Shown here: positions 29,187 to 40,288 of the stretch, piece by piece
Layout: every line of letters starts with the position of its first letter
Numbering within the stretch: the first letter of the stretch is position 1
Assembly: GCA_027075325.1 (NCBI GenBank)
Contig: JALTBN010000091.1
Span: forward strand, 74,430 to 138,429
DNA length: 64,000 nt
Reading direction: 5' to 3'
Origin: Thermococcus sp.
Lineage (GTDB): Archaea; Methanobacteriota_B; Thermococci; Thermococcales; Thermococcaceae
Notes under the pieces: generated by a model
The model's database searches: none
What the model was told of the DNA's origin: nothing
Seen by the model: the letters and a program-made list of their open reading frames with translations, nothing else
Made by a program: the position numbers and the translations under genes

Positions 29187-29829
29187 CTCCGAAGATTTGT
29201 TTTAAGTCTCCATAATGTATAATAATCTGCCAAACTCCAGGAATTACAAAGTTTTTAAATAAAACTCTCGCCGCAGACACCCTAGAAGAAATTTTAGTCG
29301 ATGTTTTTATAACGATCTCTTTGTTGTGAATTAGTGCATCCAAAACACCTGCTGTAAACTTGGCTGTAGATACCATACCTTTTGCAAAGGTCACTCCATT
29401 AGCGATATCTAAAAAGACAGCCCCGTACACGGTGTTGCTCGTCTTCACGACCACGTGGCTTCTAATAGTGTAATTGTACCCCTGGTAGTTGTTGTCCATG
29501 AGCCCGACCAAGTGCAACCTCATCGTAACCGGCAAGTCATAATAGCTGTAAACCCAGTATTTCCAGATCAAGGCTGAAATGTTAGCGGCGTTGAGTTCTC
29601 CCTCCCTGGAAGTTTCTACGAGTTCTTGCACAATAGTAGTGTTGACAGTCTCATTGAGTTCAACTACTAAGCTTGCTTCCCTGTTAAGGAGTTCCCAGAA
29701 TTTAGAGTAAGCACTTCCCGAACTCTGGAGTGTTGTTGACCCAGCTGACACTAATCCCGCGTTCATCGCACTACTTGCTGTTAAACCCAGCATTAAACCC
29801 ACAAGCACCAAACTTACAACCCTACTCAT
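29179..29829 (-). CDS. Secreted or surface protein with N-terminal signal sequence (island gene 1)
   Basis: MSRVVSLVLVGLMLGLTASSAMNAGLVSA leader, then an Asn/Thr-rich extracellular-looking domain. Confidence 0.75.
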   Translation of the reverse strand: MSRVVSLVLVGLMLGLTASSAMNAGLVSAGSTTLQSSGSAYSKFWELLNREASLVVELNETVNTTIVQELVETSREGELNAANISALIWKYWVYSYYDLPVTMRLHLVGLMDNNYQGYNYTIRSHVVVKTSNTVYGAVFLDIANGVTFAKGMVSTAKFTAGVLDALIHNKEIVIKTSTKISSRVSAARVLFKNFVIPGVWQIIIHYGDLKQIFGGD

Positions 29830-30018
29830 AGTATCACCACCCTAAATTAGAAACCTGATATAAAAACTTTTTTATTCAAATTTTACTAACTATAATAAAA
29901 AGTAATAAAAAAGTGTCAAGGAAACAAGGAATCCAGAGAACTGTCAAGTTCACAAAAAAGCTTAAAAACGGGTGGCTGAAGGAAGGTTAGGCATTCACGA
30001 TAATTAGGAGGTGTGCTC

Positions 30019-30174
30019 ATGGCGAGAAACAAGCCGCTTGCAAAGAAGCTGAGACTCGCTAAGGCTGCAAAGCAGAACAGGCGTGTTCCAGTATGGGTGA
30101 TAGTCAAGACCAACAGGAAGGTCATGACCCACCCCAAGAGGAGAATGTGGAGAAGAACCAAGCTTAAGGAGTGA
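30019..30174 (+). CDS. rpl39e: 50S ribosomal protein L39e
   Basis: [51 protein letters not shown], 51 aa; absent from ORF track. Confidence 0.97.
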   Translation: MARNKPLAKKLRLAKAAKQNRRVPVWVIVKTNRKVMTHPKRRMWRRTKLKE

Positions 30175-30184
30175 GGTGATCTAA

Positions 30185-30457
30185 ATGCCGATAAAAACTG
30201 GAGAGGAAGTTATATTCGTTGTTCCCATCAACAAGATCAAGAAGAGGGTTCCCAGGTGGAAGAGGGCTCCCAGGGCAGCTCGCTTCGTCCGCGAGTGGAT
30301 AGCCAGGCACGCAAAGGCAGACGAGGTAATAATCGGCACCGATGTCAACGAGAAGCTCTGGGAGAGGGGAATCGAGAAGCCGCCGAGCAGGCTCCGCGTT
30401 AAGGTCATCGTTGAGGAAAAGGAAGGCAAGAGGACCGCCAAGGTCTCCCTCGCTTGA
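30185..30457 (+). CDS. rpl31e: 50S ribosomal protein L31e
   Basis: [41 protein letters not shown]. Confidence 0.96.
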   Translation: MPIKTGEEVIFVVPINKIKKRVPRWKRAPRAARFVREWIARHAKADEVIIGTDVNEKLWERGIEKPPSRLRVKVIVEEKEGKRTAKVSLA

Positions 30458-30486
30458 CCCCTTTACTTTTACTGCGAGGGATTGAT

Positions 30487-31173
30487 ATGCACATAGAGAG
30501 GCTCGATTTTGAGAACTCCCCGTATCTCGGCGTTTACGGTCTCGCCACGGACAGGGTAGTCCTGGTAAGGGAAGGTCTCGGAGAGAAAAAGCTTAAGGTC
30601 CTCCGGGACGTCTTAAAGGTTCCCCTGATTGAAACGAGTATTATGAAGTCACGGATAATCGGGATATTCGCCGCCGGCAACTCCAACGCCATATTGCTCC
30701 CCTGGTACGTCTGGGACTCGGAGCTCGACCACATAAACGCGTCCCTGAAAGAGTACGGGATAGACATGGAAGTCATTCCCTTCCGGAACATACTGACCGC
30801 CCTCGGCAACCTCATACTGGCCAACGACAGGGCCGCCCTCGTGAGCGCCAAGTTCAGGAGGGAAGACGTGAGGGCCATCGAGGACGCTCTTGGCGTTGAA
30901 GTCGAGAGGGGAATGATTGGGGACTACCACGCCGTCGGAAGCGCAGGCGTCGTGACTAACAGGGGCGGACTCGTCCACCCCGAGGCCAGTGACGAGGAGC
31001 TCGAATGGCTCCGCGACCTTTTTAAGGTTGATATCTACGTTGGAACCGCCAACATGGGTGTGCCCTTCGTGGGTTCGTGCATGCTCGCGAACTCAAAGGG
31101 AGTGGTTGTTGGACATCTGACAACAGGTCCCGAAATCGTCAAGATTGAGGAGGCACTTGGATTCCTGGACTGA
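30487..31173 (+). CDS. Translation initiation factor aIF-6
   Basis: MHIERLDFENSPYLGVYGLATDRVVLV, eIF6 repeats; follows L39e-L31e. Confidence 0.96.
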   Translation: MHIERLDFENSPYLGVYGLATDRVVLVREGLGEKKLKVLRDVLKVPLIETSIMKSRIIGIFAAGNSNAILLPWYVWDSELDHINASLKEYGIDMEVIPFRNILTALGNLILANDRAALVSAKFRREDVRAIEDALGVEVERGMIGDYHAVGSAGVVTNRGGLVHPEASDEELEWLRDLFKVDIYVGTANMGVPFVGSCMLANSKGVVVGHLTTGPEIVKIEEALGFLD

Positions 31174-31186
31174 GGAGGTGTGAGGC

Positions 31187-31420
31187 ATGGAGGTTAAGGT
31201 TTTCCGCGTCAAGGGAACTTTCGAGAGGAACGGTAAGGTTGAGAAATTCACCAAGGAGTACCGCGCCCTCAAGGAGGAGCACGTGAAGGAGCTCGTTTAC
31301 TCGGAAGTTGGGAGCAAGCACAGAGTCCCAAGGACCAAGGTCTGGATCGAGAACATCAAGGAGATAAGACCAGAAGATGCCCAGGATCCCGTCGTCAGGA
31401 AGCTCAGCCTTGAGCTCTGA
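31187..31420 (+). CDS. 50S ribosomal protein LX (L18Ae/L20A)
   Basis: [35 protein letters not shown]; syntenic with aIF-6. Confidence 0.93.
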   Translation: MEVKVFRVKGTFERNGKVEKFTKEYRALKEEHVKELVYSEVGSKHRVPRTKVWIENIKEIRPEDAQDPVVRKLSLEL

Positions 31421-31434
31421 GCATTTTCCTTTTC

Positions 31435-31983
31435 ATGTTAGCTGGCGGGACCGTGGAAAAGATGGACGGCGAGGCCATTTACCTTTCTGGAAGGGTTCTG
31501 TGGGTTGTTAAAAGCAGGGAAGAGCTTCACGCCAAGGTTCTGGATGATTACCCCTACTACGTCAGGATTGACCTCAAAAACGGTGAAAACATCTGCACAT
31601 GCCCGTCCGGTGGCAACTGCAAACACTTGGAGGCAGTAAAACTCGCATACGAGCATGGCTTTTACTTTGACTGTCCAGATAGTGGGATGTTCCCTGAGGC
31701 GTGTGCTTTTTCGATGCTCAACGAAGTCCCTGGGCTGGGACTGGAGGTTACCCTGAAGGAACTCAGACACGCACTGGAGACGGACGAAAGCGGGAGCAGC
31801 GCAGCCATGCTCCTCTTAAGGGCCGCTGAACTGGTGGAGCGAACCAAAGCCTGGAAAAAAATCCCAGTTCTGGAGGACGCAGTGAAAGAGTACTCCTCTC
31901 TTTTTCCTGATTACGACCTCACGGAAAGACTTAAATCAAGGATTGAGCTTCTTCTGAGTAAGCGTTCCGGGGAGAAAAGGTGA
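31435..31983 (+). CDS. SWIM zinc-finger domain protein
   Basis: [18 protein letters not shown] matches CxCx(n)CxH. Confidence 0.87.
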   Translation: MLAGGTVEKMDGEAIYLSGRVLWVVKSREELHAKVLDDYPYYVRIDLKNGENICTCPSGGNCKHLEAVKLAYEHGFYFDCPDSGMFPEACAFSMLNEVPGLGLEVTLKELRHALETDESGSSAAMLLLRAAELVERTKAWKKIPVLEDAVKEYSSLFPDYDLTERLKSRIELLLSKRSGEKR

Positions 31984-31988
31984 GCGGG

Positions 31989-34900
31989 ATGAAGGCAATC
32001 TACCTGTACATGTGTCCCAACTGCGGTGGAAGGATATCGGACGAGAGGCTTTACATGAAAAACCCCTGCAATGACTGCCTGAAGGAACCCGTTCTAATGG
32101 ACGGCTATTTTAAACTTGTTTCTGCTGTGAGAGAGGCCCTGAAAAGGGAGGGCACCCTCAAAGAGTGGGAGAGAGTGTACTCAATAGAAAAAGGCTTGAG
32201 GGACGTTGAGGAGCTTTTTGAAAGGGCAACTGGCTTCAGGTTCTGGAGCGCCCAGAGGACGTGGGTCAAGAGGCTCCTCAAGGGCAGGAGCTTTTCCATA
32301 ATAGCCCCCACAGGGATGGGGAAGAGCACGTTTGGAGCTTTCATGGCCGTGTGGCACGCCCTCAACGGAAAGAAGAGCTACTTAGTCGTTCCAACAACTC
32401 AGCTCGTCATTCAGACCGTTAAGAAAATTCAGAAGCTGGCCGAGAGGGCGGGCATCGAGATAAACCTGGCGTACTATCACGGAAACCTTCGGAAGAGGGA
32501 GAAGGAGGAGATGCTCGCCAGAATCGACTCCGGCGACTACTCAATGCTCGTTACCAGCGCCCAGTGGATGGCCAGGAACTTCGAGGAGAAACTTAAGGGG
32601 AAGCACTTTGATTTCATCTTCGTCGACGACGTTGACGCATTCCTCAAGGCGAGCAAGAACATAGACCGTTCCCTTTACCTCCTGGGCTTCAACGACGACG
32701 TGATAGGAAAGGCCTGGGAGATAATCAAGCTCAAGCGTGAGATGTCGCGCTATTTGAACGGCCGTGCTCAGGACAGAGAGGAGAAGCTGAAGGAGCTCAA
32801 CGTCAGGATAGCCAAACTCAAGAGCGAGATAGAGGATTTCAAGCGCGAGAACGACCTTGGGATCATGATCATAGCCTCCGCCACGGGGAGTGCAAGGGGC
32901 GACAGGATAAAGCTCTACCGTGAACTCCTGGGCTTCGAGGTTGGAAGCGGCAGAAACGCTCTGAGAAATGTGGTTGACAGTTATGTGAAGCCAGATGGCG
33001 ACATAAAGGAAAACCTTGAGTCGCTACTCCTCAAACTCGGAAAGGGTGGGATAATCTTCACCCCCATAGATCAGGGGCTGGCGTTTGCTGAGGAGCTCGC
33101 GAAATATCTCCGCGAGCGCGGTTTCAGGATCGAACTAGTGAGCTCAAAGAACAAGAAGTCCTTTGAGAGGTTTGAGAGCGGTGAAGCCGACTACCTAATC
33201 GGTTCCGCCACATACTACGGCTCCCTCGTGAGGGGGTTGGACCTGCCCCACCTGATACGCTATGCCGTCTTCACGGGGGTTCCGAAGTTCAGGTTCTCGA
33301 TAGACCTTGAAAGGCCAACCATCTACCGTGCCCTGGGGTTACTGAGCGAGGTAATGGACTTCCTGAACGATGAGGACAGGAAAAAAGCCGAAAAGCTTCA
33401 CGCCAGGCTGAGGAGGCTCATCCGGAACATACCCCAGTTCGAGCTCATGAAGATAGAGGAAGCCCTCGCCGAGGGCCTTCCGATAGAGAACGAGTTCCAC
33501 AACCACGTTCTTGATGTATTCCGCGAGCTCGTGGAGTTCCTGCGCAGCTCCCTCCAGAAGGGGGAAGTTCTGGAAAAACTCTCAAAAGACCCCTTCGTCA
33601 GCCTTAAGGAAGAGGGGGGGAAGTGGTACATCGAGATACCGGATGTGAGGACTTACATCCAGGCAACGGGGAGGACGAGCAGGCTCTTCGCTGGAGGAAT
33701 AACAAAGGGCCTAAGCGTCCTGATGGTGGACAACGAGAAGGTCTTCAACGGTCTTGTCAGGCAGATGCGCTGGCGCTTCCAGGAGTTCAAAATGGTCTCC
33801 TTTGAGGAACTCGACCTTGAGAAGCTCCTGAGGGAGATAGATGGGGACAGGGAAAAGGTTCGCCTTGTCATGGAGGGCAAGATAAGCGCGAAAGTTAAGG
33901 ACCTGGTTAAATCCGCCCTGATGATAGTGGAGAGCCCGAACAAGGCCAGAACAATAGCCAACTTCTTTGGTCAGCCGAGCAAAACAAGGATAGGGGAGCT
34001 GGTGGCGTACGAGGTGAGCGTTGGCGACAGGATGCTCACGATTCTTGCGAGCGGCGGCCACATGTTCGATCTGGTAACCAGCGAGGGCTACCACGGGGTG
34101 AAAGTTGAGGAGGAGAATGGCTCGATAAGGTTCATCCCCATATACGGCACAATAAAGAGATGCCGGGACTGCGGCCACCAGTTCGTTGACTGGGAGAATA
34201 AAGGCGTTTGCCCGCGCTGTGGAAGCACGAACGTGCGCGACGCCCTCGAGAACGTCAGGGCGATGCGCGAGCTGGCCCAGGAGGTCGACGAGATACTCAT
34301 AGCGACAGACCCCGATACAGAGGGAGAGAAAATAGCATGGGACATAAGGAACGTTCTCTCCCCATACACCCCGAACATCAAGAGGATAGAGTTCCACGAA
34401 GTCACGAGGCCCGCGATAATGAAGGCCATACAGGAGGCGAGGGACATAAACGAGGGAAGAGTGGACGCTCAAATTGTCAGAAGGATAGAGGACCGGTGGA
34501 TAGGCTTTGAGCTCAGCCAGGAACTCCAGCGCGTTTTTGAGGACAGGAACTTCTCAGCCGGCAGGGTTCAAACGCCGGTTCTCGGATGGATAATCCAGCG
34601 CTACCAGGAGTTCGTGAACAGCGAAACGTACTACCTCGGTCTGACACTTGAGAACGACCTCAGGATCCCCCTCGACATAGGAAAGGACGGCAAGAAAGTG
34701 GAGCCTCCAGAACACGTTGTGGTGAAAGAGGTCTCCTTAGAAAGAAGGGAGCTCAAACCAAACCCGCCGTACACAACGGACACCATGCTGAAGGATGCCT
34801 CCACATTCCTGAAGCTTTCCGCTCCGGAGACGATGAGATTGGCGCAGGATCTCTTCGAAATGGGCCTACTCTCTTATCACCGCACAGATAGCACCCATGT

Positions 34901-35660
34901 CAGCAACACGGGAATAGAGGTCGCCAAGGAGTACATAACCCAGGAGGTTGGGGAGGAGTACTTCAAACCCCGCCCCTGGGGAGAAGAGGGCGCTCACGAG
35001 GCCATAAGGCCCACGAGGCCGATAGACACGGGTAGGCTCATGCAGCTGGTCAGGGACGGGGTAATCCAGCTCCCCAAGAACCTGACCAGGAACCACTACC
35101 GTCTGTACGACATGATATTCCGCAGGTTCATGACGAGCCAGATGCCCTCCGCAGAGGTGCTCTACGAAAGGGCGGTGATAGATGCGACCGTCGCATCCAC
35201 CGAGATAGAGGGTTACGTCGAGGTTCTAAGGGACGGATGGACAAGGCTTCGCTCTCCGCCCATGAGGCAGCTCCCGCGCCTTGAAGAAGGAGCAAAACTC
35301 AGGGTTGTCGATGCCAAGAAGTGGAAGGCGCCGAAAGTTTCCCTCTACACCCAGGGCGACATAATCTCTCTAATGAAGGAGAGAAAGATAGGGAGACCCT
35401 CAACATACGCGAAGATAGTCCAGACCCTCCTGCAGCGCTTCTACGTCATGGAGAGCAGGGGCAGAAAGAAGCTGTTCCCGACGGAGAAGGGCATAAAGGT
35501 TTACCACTATCTGATGAGCAAATACCGTGAGATGGTTAGTGAGGAGAAGACAAGAGAGCTCGAAGAAAAAATGGACCTTATAGAGAACGGGAAGCTGGAC
35601 TACATCGAAATTTTAAGGGAACTCTACACAGAACTCAAGAGGGAGTTCAGCGGTTCCTAA
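31989..35660 (+). CDS. rgy: Reverse gyrase
   Basis: N-terminal Zn finger CPNCGGR, helicase [10 protein letters not shown], toprim [13 protein letters not shown], topo [15 protein letters not shown]. Confidence 0.98.
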   Translation: MKAIYLYMCPNCGGRISDERLYMKNPCNDCLKEPVLMDGYFKLVSAVREALKREGTLKEWERVYSIEKGLRDVEELFERATGFRFWSAQRTWVKRLLKGRSFSIIAPTGMGKSTFGAFMAVWHALNGKKSYLVVPTTQLVIQTVKKIQKLAERAGIEINLAYYHGNLRKREKEEMLARIDSGDYSMLVTSAQWMARNFEEKLKGKHFDFIFVDDVDAFLKASKNIDRSLYLLGFNDDVIGKAWEIIKLKREMSRYLNGRAQDREEKLKELNVRIAKLKSEIEDFKRENDLGIMIIASATGSARGDRIKLYRELLGFEVGSGRNALRNVVDSYVKPDGDIKENLESLLLKLGKGGIIFTPIDQGLAFAEELAKYLRERGFRIELVSSKNKKSFERFESGEADYLIGSATYYGSLVRGLDLPHLIRYAVFTGVPKFRFSIDLERPTIYRALGLLSEVMDFLNDEDRKKAEKLHARLRRLIRNIPQFELMKIEEALAEGLPIENEFHNHVLDVFRELVEFLRSSLQKGEVLEKLSKDPFVSLKEEGGKWYIEIPDVRTYIQATGRTSRLFAGGITKGLSVLMVDNEKVFNGLVRQMRWRFQEFKMVSFEELDLEKLLREIDGDREKVRLVMEGKISAKVKDLVKSALMIVESPNKARTIANFFGQPSKTRIGELVAYEVSVGDRMLTILASGGHMFDLVTSEGYHGVKVEEENGSIRFIPIYGTIKRCRDCGHQFVDWENKGVCPRCGSTNVRDALENVRAMRELAQEVDEILIATDPDTEGEKIAWDIRNVLSPYTPNIKRIEFHEVTRPAIMKAIQEARDINEGRVDAQIVRRIEDRWIGFELSQELQRVFEDRNFSAGRVQTPVLGWIIQRYQEFVNSETYYLGLTLENDLRIPLDIGKDGKKVEPPEHVVVKEVSLERRELKPNPPYTTDTMLKDASTFLKLSAPETMRLAQDLFEMGLLSYHRTDSTHVSNTGIEVAKEYITQEVGEEYFKPRPWGEEGAHEAIRPTRPIDTGRLMQLVRDGVIQLPKNLTRNHYRLYDMIFRRFMTSQMPSAEVLYERAVIDATVASTEIEGYVEVLRDGWTRLRSPPMRQLPRLEEGAKLRVVDAKKWKAPKVSLYTQGDIISLMKERKIGRPSTYAKIVQTLLQRFYVMESRGRKKLFPTEKGIKVYHYLMSKYREMVSEEKTRELEEKMDLIENGKLDYIEILRELYTELKREFSGS

Positions 35661-36007
35661 CAGACTTTTCTCCGATTTTATTTCCCCTGAACATAGGACT
35701 TAAACTTATTTTTTCGCCGATAACCTCAACCAGCGTGCTCTCAAAATAGGGGCAAATAACAATCTGCTACCCCAAGAGTTGCATTAGGTGGGTACATAAA
35801 AGACTAAACGAATGGTTTTAACATCCATCGAAAGGTTTAAAATTCGGGTGGTGGTAAGAGTGTTGTATACCCGTGCACTTTCAGTAGGATGTTGGAGAGT
35901 TATTGGATTTATTGTGCATGTGTCTGGATATGAACCCTCCATCATAAGGAAAAAACTTATATGCCCTTATGCAGAGAAGATAGCAAGAAGGACATGGTGG
36001 TGGTAAT

Positions 36008-36802
36008 ATGGTGAAGGATAGGATGGTAGAGCTCCTCCAGGAGCACTTTGAGTTGAACCTCTACGAGGCCAGGGCGTACGTGGCTCTCGTGGGGTTTGGA
36101 GTTCTGACACCGGCAGAGCTGGCCAGCGTTTCAGAGGTTCCGGCGCCGAGGACCTACGACGTCCTCAGGAGCCTTGAGAAGAAGGGATTCGCCATAAGCC
36201 AGCCGGGCAAGGTCAACAAGTACAGGCCAGTCCACCCGGAGAACATCCTAGACAAGTTCATCGAGGAGTGGCAGGAGCGCATCAAGGAAGAGCTCGAACT
36301 CAAGAAGAAGGCCAAGGAAGAGCTCCTTGAGCTCATGAACCCGCTCATTGAGACTGAGATCCCCAAGTACGGCGTCGAGAGGGTATGGGTCGTCCGCGGA
36401 ATAAGGAACGCTACCCTCAAGACCAGGGAGATGTTCGAGGATGTCAAGGAGAAGATACTCCTCGCTGACGACGGCTACATAGCAGCCAACCTGGAGAAGG
36501 ACATAATCGCCGCCGCCGACAGGGGTGTCGCGGTTAAGATAATCGTGGCCGAGAACCTCCTCCCGAGGATCAAGACCTCAAAGCTCATCGACTACGCCAA
36601 GAAGGGCAAGATCGAGCTCAAGGTTATCGACAAGTTCGAGCTTCCGATGCTCATCTGCGACGATGAGGTGTTCTTCGCCCTTGAGGACATGGCCGCTCGC
36701 TACTTCAACTACGAGACCCAGATATGGATAAGGGACTTCAGAGTCAGGAACCTCTTCGAGGGCAAGTTCAACGAGTACTGGGAGAAGGCCAAAGAGCTCT
36801 GA
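36008..36802 (+). CDS. trmBL2: TrmB-family DNA-binding protein, TrmBL2-like
   Basis: 264 aa with N-terminal wHTH; matches the TrmBL2 size and sequence type. Confidence 0.88.
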   Translation: MVKDRMVELLQEHFELNLYEARAYVALVGFGVLTPAELASVSEVPAPRTYDVLRSLEKKGFAISQPGKVNKYRPVHPENILDKFIEEWQERIKEELELKKKAKEELLELMNPLIETEIPKYGVERVWVVRGIRNATLKTREMFEDVKEKILLADDGYIAANLEKDIIAAADRGVAVKIIVAENLLPRIKTSKLIDYAKKGKIELKVIDKFELPMLICDDEVFFALEDMAARYFNYETQIWIRDFRVRNLFEGKFNEYWEKAKEL

Positions 36803-36961
36803 CCTTCTATTCTTTCCCTATTCCGTTTCCATTCTGCAAATTCTTACAAAACGCCTAGAAGTGTTTTTGGACCCCAGTTGGATTAGCATCCGTAACATCA
36901 ATTTAGAACCCATACAAGCTTTAACTATGGGAACAAAAGCAGAGAAAATTCAAACGGAAAG

Positions 36962-37174
36962 TCAGACGTACTTGAACTCATCCTCCTCGGGTTTCTTCTC
37001 CCTTATCCTCCAGTAGATTTTGCCCTCTTTTTCAAAGCTCTCAACCTTCCCCTGCTCAGCAAAACGGAGCAGGTACCTCCTGACTTCCATGGGGTTAATC
37101 CCGGTCTTTTCGGCTATCTCCTCGATGGTCTTTTCTCCATCTTCCAACGCCTCAAGAACCTTGACGTTCTTCAT
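36962..37174 (-). CDS. Small winged-helix DNA-binding protein
   Basis: KTIEEIAEKTGINPMEVRRYLLRFAEQGKVESF. Confidence 0.8.
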   Translation of the reverse strand: MKNVKVLEALEDGEKTIEEIAEKTGINPMEVRRYLLRFAEQGKVESFEKEGKIYWRIREKKPEEDEFKYV

Positions 37175-37512
37175 TCTCCTCCCTCCAGCGTCCGGTACTT
37201 CAATATCAGTTCTATTATCTTCTCCATTACACTTAAGTGTTTCTCAAGGGCATCAATCTCACTCGGAAGGGTTGATGACAGCTCCGCCAGTTTTGCACGG
37301 AGGGCTGCCTCCACGTCAGCATTCTCTCCCGCAGTGAACTCGCGCTTCTTCTTGGCCCTGTACTCACAGACGGGACAGAAGACCCTCCCATCCTTCTCGA
37401 AGAGGGGTGAGCCACAGACCGGGCAGTGCCTGTCGAGCATCTTCGCCCCGGAGAGCATGAGGGGCATTATGACGTTCCTTATCTCCTCGTCGGTGGGCCC
37501 CTTCACCTTCAT
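37171..37512 (-). CDS. SSSCA1-like zinc ribbon protein
   Basis: HCPVCGSPLFEKDGRVFCPVC. Confidence 0.8.
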   Translation of the reverse strand: MKVKGPTDEEIRNVIMPLMLSGAKMLDRHCPVCGSPLFEKDGRVFCPVCEYRAKKKREFTAGENADVEAALRAKLAELSSTLPSEIDALEKHLSVMEKIIELILKYRTLEGGE

Positions 37513-38240
37513 CCCCCCATTAAGAGCCGGAATACCTCAATCAGCGCTTCTTTCCCGGCTCTGGAGCGTTTTATCCTGTCCGAGACCTCCGCCACGTCGA
37601 AGGCCACTACGTTGAACGTCCTCACGATTTCTCCAAGAAGCTCCAGGAGCTCATCGAGGGTTAATTCACCATGCTGGAACCGGGCTATCCTGTACTCCGG
37701 CCTGAGAACGTCCAGGTCAACCGTTAGGTACACATCCTTTCCGAGATACCCCACCGCATCCTCAACAACGCCGCCAACTCCGTGATTGGTGAGGTTACAA
37801 TAAGACTTCCATCCCCTAGAGGTCTTCCTCGTTCTTGGGAGGGCTGGGTAAATGCGCACCCTCCTCGTCCAGAGCTCCGTCCTCCTCGTGGTCGGTATCA
37901 TAAGGACGGGGGCAATGACCACTGCCCTTTCCACCCTGCGCTCCTCAAGTGAGTAGGCGAGCCACGAGCCGTGGTCGAGGTAGTCGTGCATCAGATCGGT
38001 GTGGGCGTCTACACTGATGAGAGACGAAGGCCGGAGCCTCCCGACGATGGAATACGTGGCCAGATGTTCCCCGATTACATAACAACAGTCAGAGGGGACG
38101 AGCCTGTCGAGGGTCTCAGGGTTTCGGGCATCCACTGTGTTAACATCTCCGCTCAATAATCCCTCCTTTTCAAGCAACTTTCTGGCATATAGAACGCCTT
38201 CGCGATTTGGTCTCTCCCCAAACGGGATGAAGGTTACCAT
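37509..38240 (-). CDS. Arginase/agmatinase-superfamily protein
   Basis: LISVDAHTDLMHDY and VYLTVDLDVLRPEY. Confidence 0.85.
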   Translation of the reverse strand: MVTFIPFGERPNREGVLYARKLLEKEGLLSGDVNTVDARNPETLDRLVPSDCCYVIGEHLATYSIVGRLRPSSLISVDAHTDLMHDYLDHGSWLAYSLEERRVERAVVIAPVLMIPTTRRTELWTRRVRIYPALPRTRKTSRGWKSYCNLTNHGVGGVVEDAVGYLGKDVYLTVDLDVLRPEYRIARFQHGELTLDELLELLGEIVRTFNVVAFDVAEVSDRIKRSRAGKEALIEVFRLLMGG

Positions 38241-38435
38241 TCTACCACCTGAAGGTCATCGCTGGAGGATTTTAAAATCCTTATGGAACGGGCATCGATG
38301 GAATTTTCTGGACGTTAAGATTTTTAAACCGGATTTTCAACCTGAAAGAGGGCGATGGCGTCCGCCCAGGGCTTCGAGTCCGAACCGCCCTCAGGGGCTG
38401 ATGACGCCTGTTCTACAGCTGATGGAGGCGGTAGA

Positions 38436-39302
38436 ATGGGCTCGAAGCTTGGAGAGTTCAGGCGCTTTGTGAACATAGAGGGCGTTCTCGATTACGTTGG
38501 AAAACGCCGCCATGAGGACGGTGGCTACTGCTTTGTTAGTGTTTTAGATGACACCAACGTCAACGACACCTACTACGCAATCAAAATCCACAACCTTCTG
38601 GGACTCGAAGTTCCTGAGAAGGAGAAGACGATAGAATTTCTCGAAGGGACAATCCAGCCCCAGACGGCCGTTGTTGCAATAGCAATGGCCCTCGAAGGTC
38701 TTGCAATACTGGGTGCGGATGATGTTGCCAGGGAGTACATAGACATCGTCTACACAAAGTACAACCCCAACGAGGGCAAATTCGCCGTCGGCCTCGGTGG
38801 AAGTGAGGAGTTCGGCACTGCAACACCATTGGAAGCCACATACTGGGTTGTTAAGGCGTTTAAGGCTATAGGCCAACCGATAAGCGAAGAGGAAAGGGAG
38901 AAAATACGGGCCTTCGTCATGAAGTTCAGGATGGGCAACGGCTTCGGCATCAAGCAACCAACGACGACAATGACGTATCAGGCTATTCACACACTCTATG
39001 CGCTCGGTTACCGGCCCCCCAAGAGCCCTCACTTCAGAAACTGCGAACTCTGCGGCGACTGGGGCGGCTTCACGGAGGTCCCATACAGCCTCCCACCGTA
39101 TCTGGAGCCAACGTTCTATGCAACCAGGGGACTTGAAGTCCAGGGAGAAGCTCCAACCTGCCCTAAGAGGCACATCTGGTTTATACGCCAGCTCCAGAAC
39201 TCCAACGGGGGCTTCAGGAGAAGTCTCGAACTGGGCATATCCAACTTCCAGAATACGTACAGGGCGCTCGCAGTGATCGGCTCAATGATAAAGCACATCT
39301 GA
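38436..39302 (+). CDS. Prenyltransferase/squalene-cyclase-like alpha-toroid protein
   Basis: Repeats GGYCFVSVLDDTNVNDTYYAIKIHNLLG, NGGFRRSLELGISNFQNTYRAL. Confidence 0.75.
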   Translation: MGSKLGEFRRFVNIEGVLDYVGKRRHEDGGYCFVSVLDDTNVNDTYYAIKIHNLLGLEVPEKEKTIEFLEGTIQPQTAVVAIAMALEGLAILGADDVAREYIDIVYTKYNPNEGKFAVGLGGSEEFGTATPLEATYWVVKAFKAIGQPISEEEREKIRAFVMKFRMGNGFGIKQPTTTMTYQAIHTLYALGYRPPKSPHFRNCELCGDWGGFTEVPYSLPPYLEPTFYATRGLEVQGEAPTCPKRHIWFIRQLQNSNGGFRRSLELGISNFQNTYRALAVIGSMIKHI

Positions 39303-39311
39303 GTGGTTCCA

Positions 39312-39998
39312 ATGGACCTAATCGGCGTCTATCTCCGCGAGGCAATGGACGAAGGCTGCCCGGTATGCAGAATCCTCCGTTCCTACGAGGAGTCTCAAAT
39401 AGACACGATCCTCTACGAGCACGTGAACGATCCGGAGGTCAGAAAAAAGTTTCAGGAGAGCTCTGGACTCTGCACCTACCACGCATGGAAGACTCTCAAA
39501 AAGGCGTACTCGGAGCCGCTGCTGGGCCCCCTTGGGGTGGCGGTTATCTACGAGAGCATCCTCTCCCGATACATAGCCTCGTTGGAGGAAAGAAAGTCCC
39601 CGAATGAGGGGGAATGCTTCCTCTGCGAACTCGTTCAACAGAAGGAGAAAGACACGATAGAGGCGTTTGCGGAGAGGATTGAAGAGCTGCTCCCGGATTA
39701 CGAAAATTCAAACTCAATCCTCTGCAAGAGGCACTATAAGATGCTTCTACAGGAGCTCAACCAGAGAGATCCTAAAACCGCAGATAGACTCCGGGAAATC
39801 CAGATAAAAAAGCTGAAAGAGCTTCAGAAGAGGATTAACTCATTCATAAACAAGTTCGATTACAGAGCCGAGGAAGAACCAACAAAGGAAGAGACATCCT
39901 CACTTCCCTTAACGATAGAGGTCCTGAAAGGCCTCGAAACCGGGGTGACCATTCGGGAGCATCCGGAGAAGAAGAGGGGGCTGTTGCATTGGAGATAA
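39312..39998 (+). CDS. DUF6062-like Cys-rich protein
   Basis: EGCPVCRILRSYEESQIDTILYEHVNDPEVRKKFQESSGLCTYHAWK. Confidence 0.7.
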   Translation: MDLIGVYLREAMDEGCPVCRILRSYEESQIDTILYEHVNDPEVRKKFQESSGLCTYHAWKTLKKAYSEPLLGPLGVAVIYESILSRYIASLEERKSPNEGECFLCELVQQKEKDTIEAFAERIEELLPDYENSNSILCKRHYKMLLQELNQRDPKTADRLREIQIKKLKELQKRINSFINKFDYRAEEEPTKEETSSLPLTIEVLKGLETGVTIREHPEKKRGLLHWR

Positions 39999-40288
39999 CT
40001 CTATCCAAAGAGGAGCTTGAAGTGGTGCGGAGGAACAAGCGCGAGATTGAGAAGAGGTTCAACGATCTTGAGGGGCTGGAGAGAACGCTGAAGTACCTCA
40101 AACTCAAATACCTCCGGGATCACAGGGACAGGCTAAGGGCAAAGCTGGGGGAGATGAGGAAGCTGTATAAGGAGACGATCGAGTTCGAGGAGAAAGCCAG
40201 AAAGGACAAGGAGCTCATGATGGCCTTTAGAAGGGAGCTAAGCGAGGAGAACAGGAAGTTAAGGAGTGAGCTGGAGGACAGGAGATGA
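39989..40288 (+). CDS. Coiled-coil hypothetical protein
   Basis: Overlaps upstream gene; charged heptad-like sequence. Confidence 0.7.
   Translation: MEITLSKEELEVVRRNKREIEKRFNDLEGLERTLKYLKLKYLRDHRDRLRAKLGEMRKLYKETIEFEEKARKDKELMMAFRRELSEENRKLRSELEDRR

Noticed and set aside
31989-35660. Intein in reverse gyrase
   Set aside because: 1226 aa with continuous helicase and topoisomerase motifs; no intein block seen.
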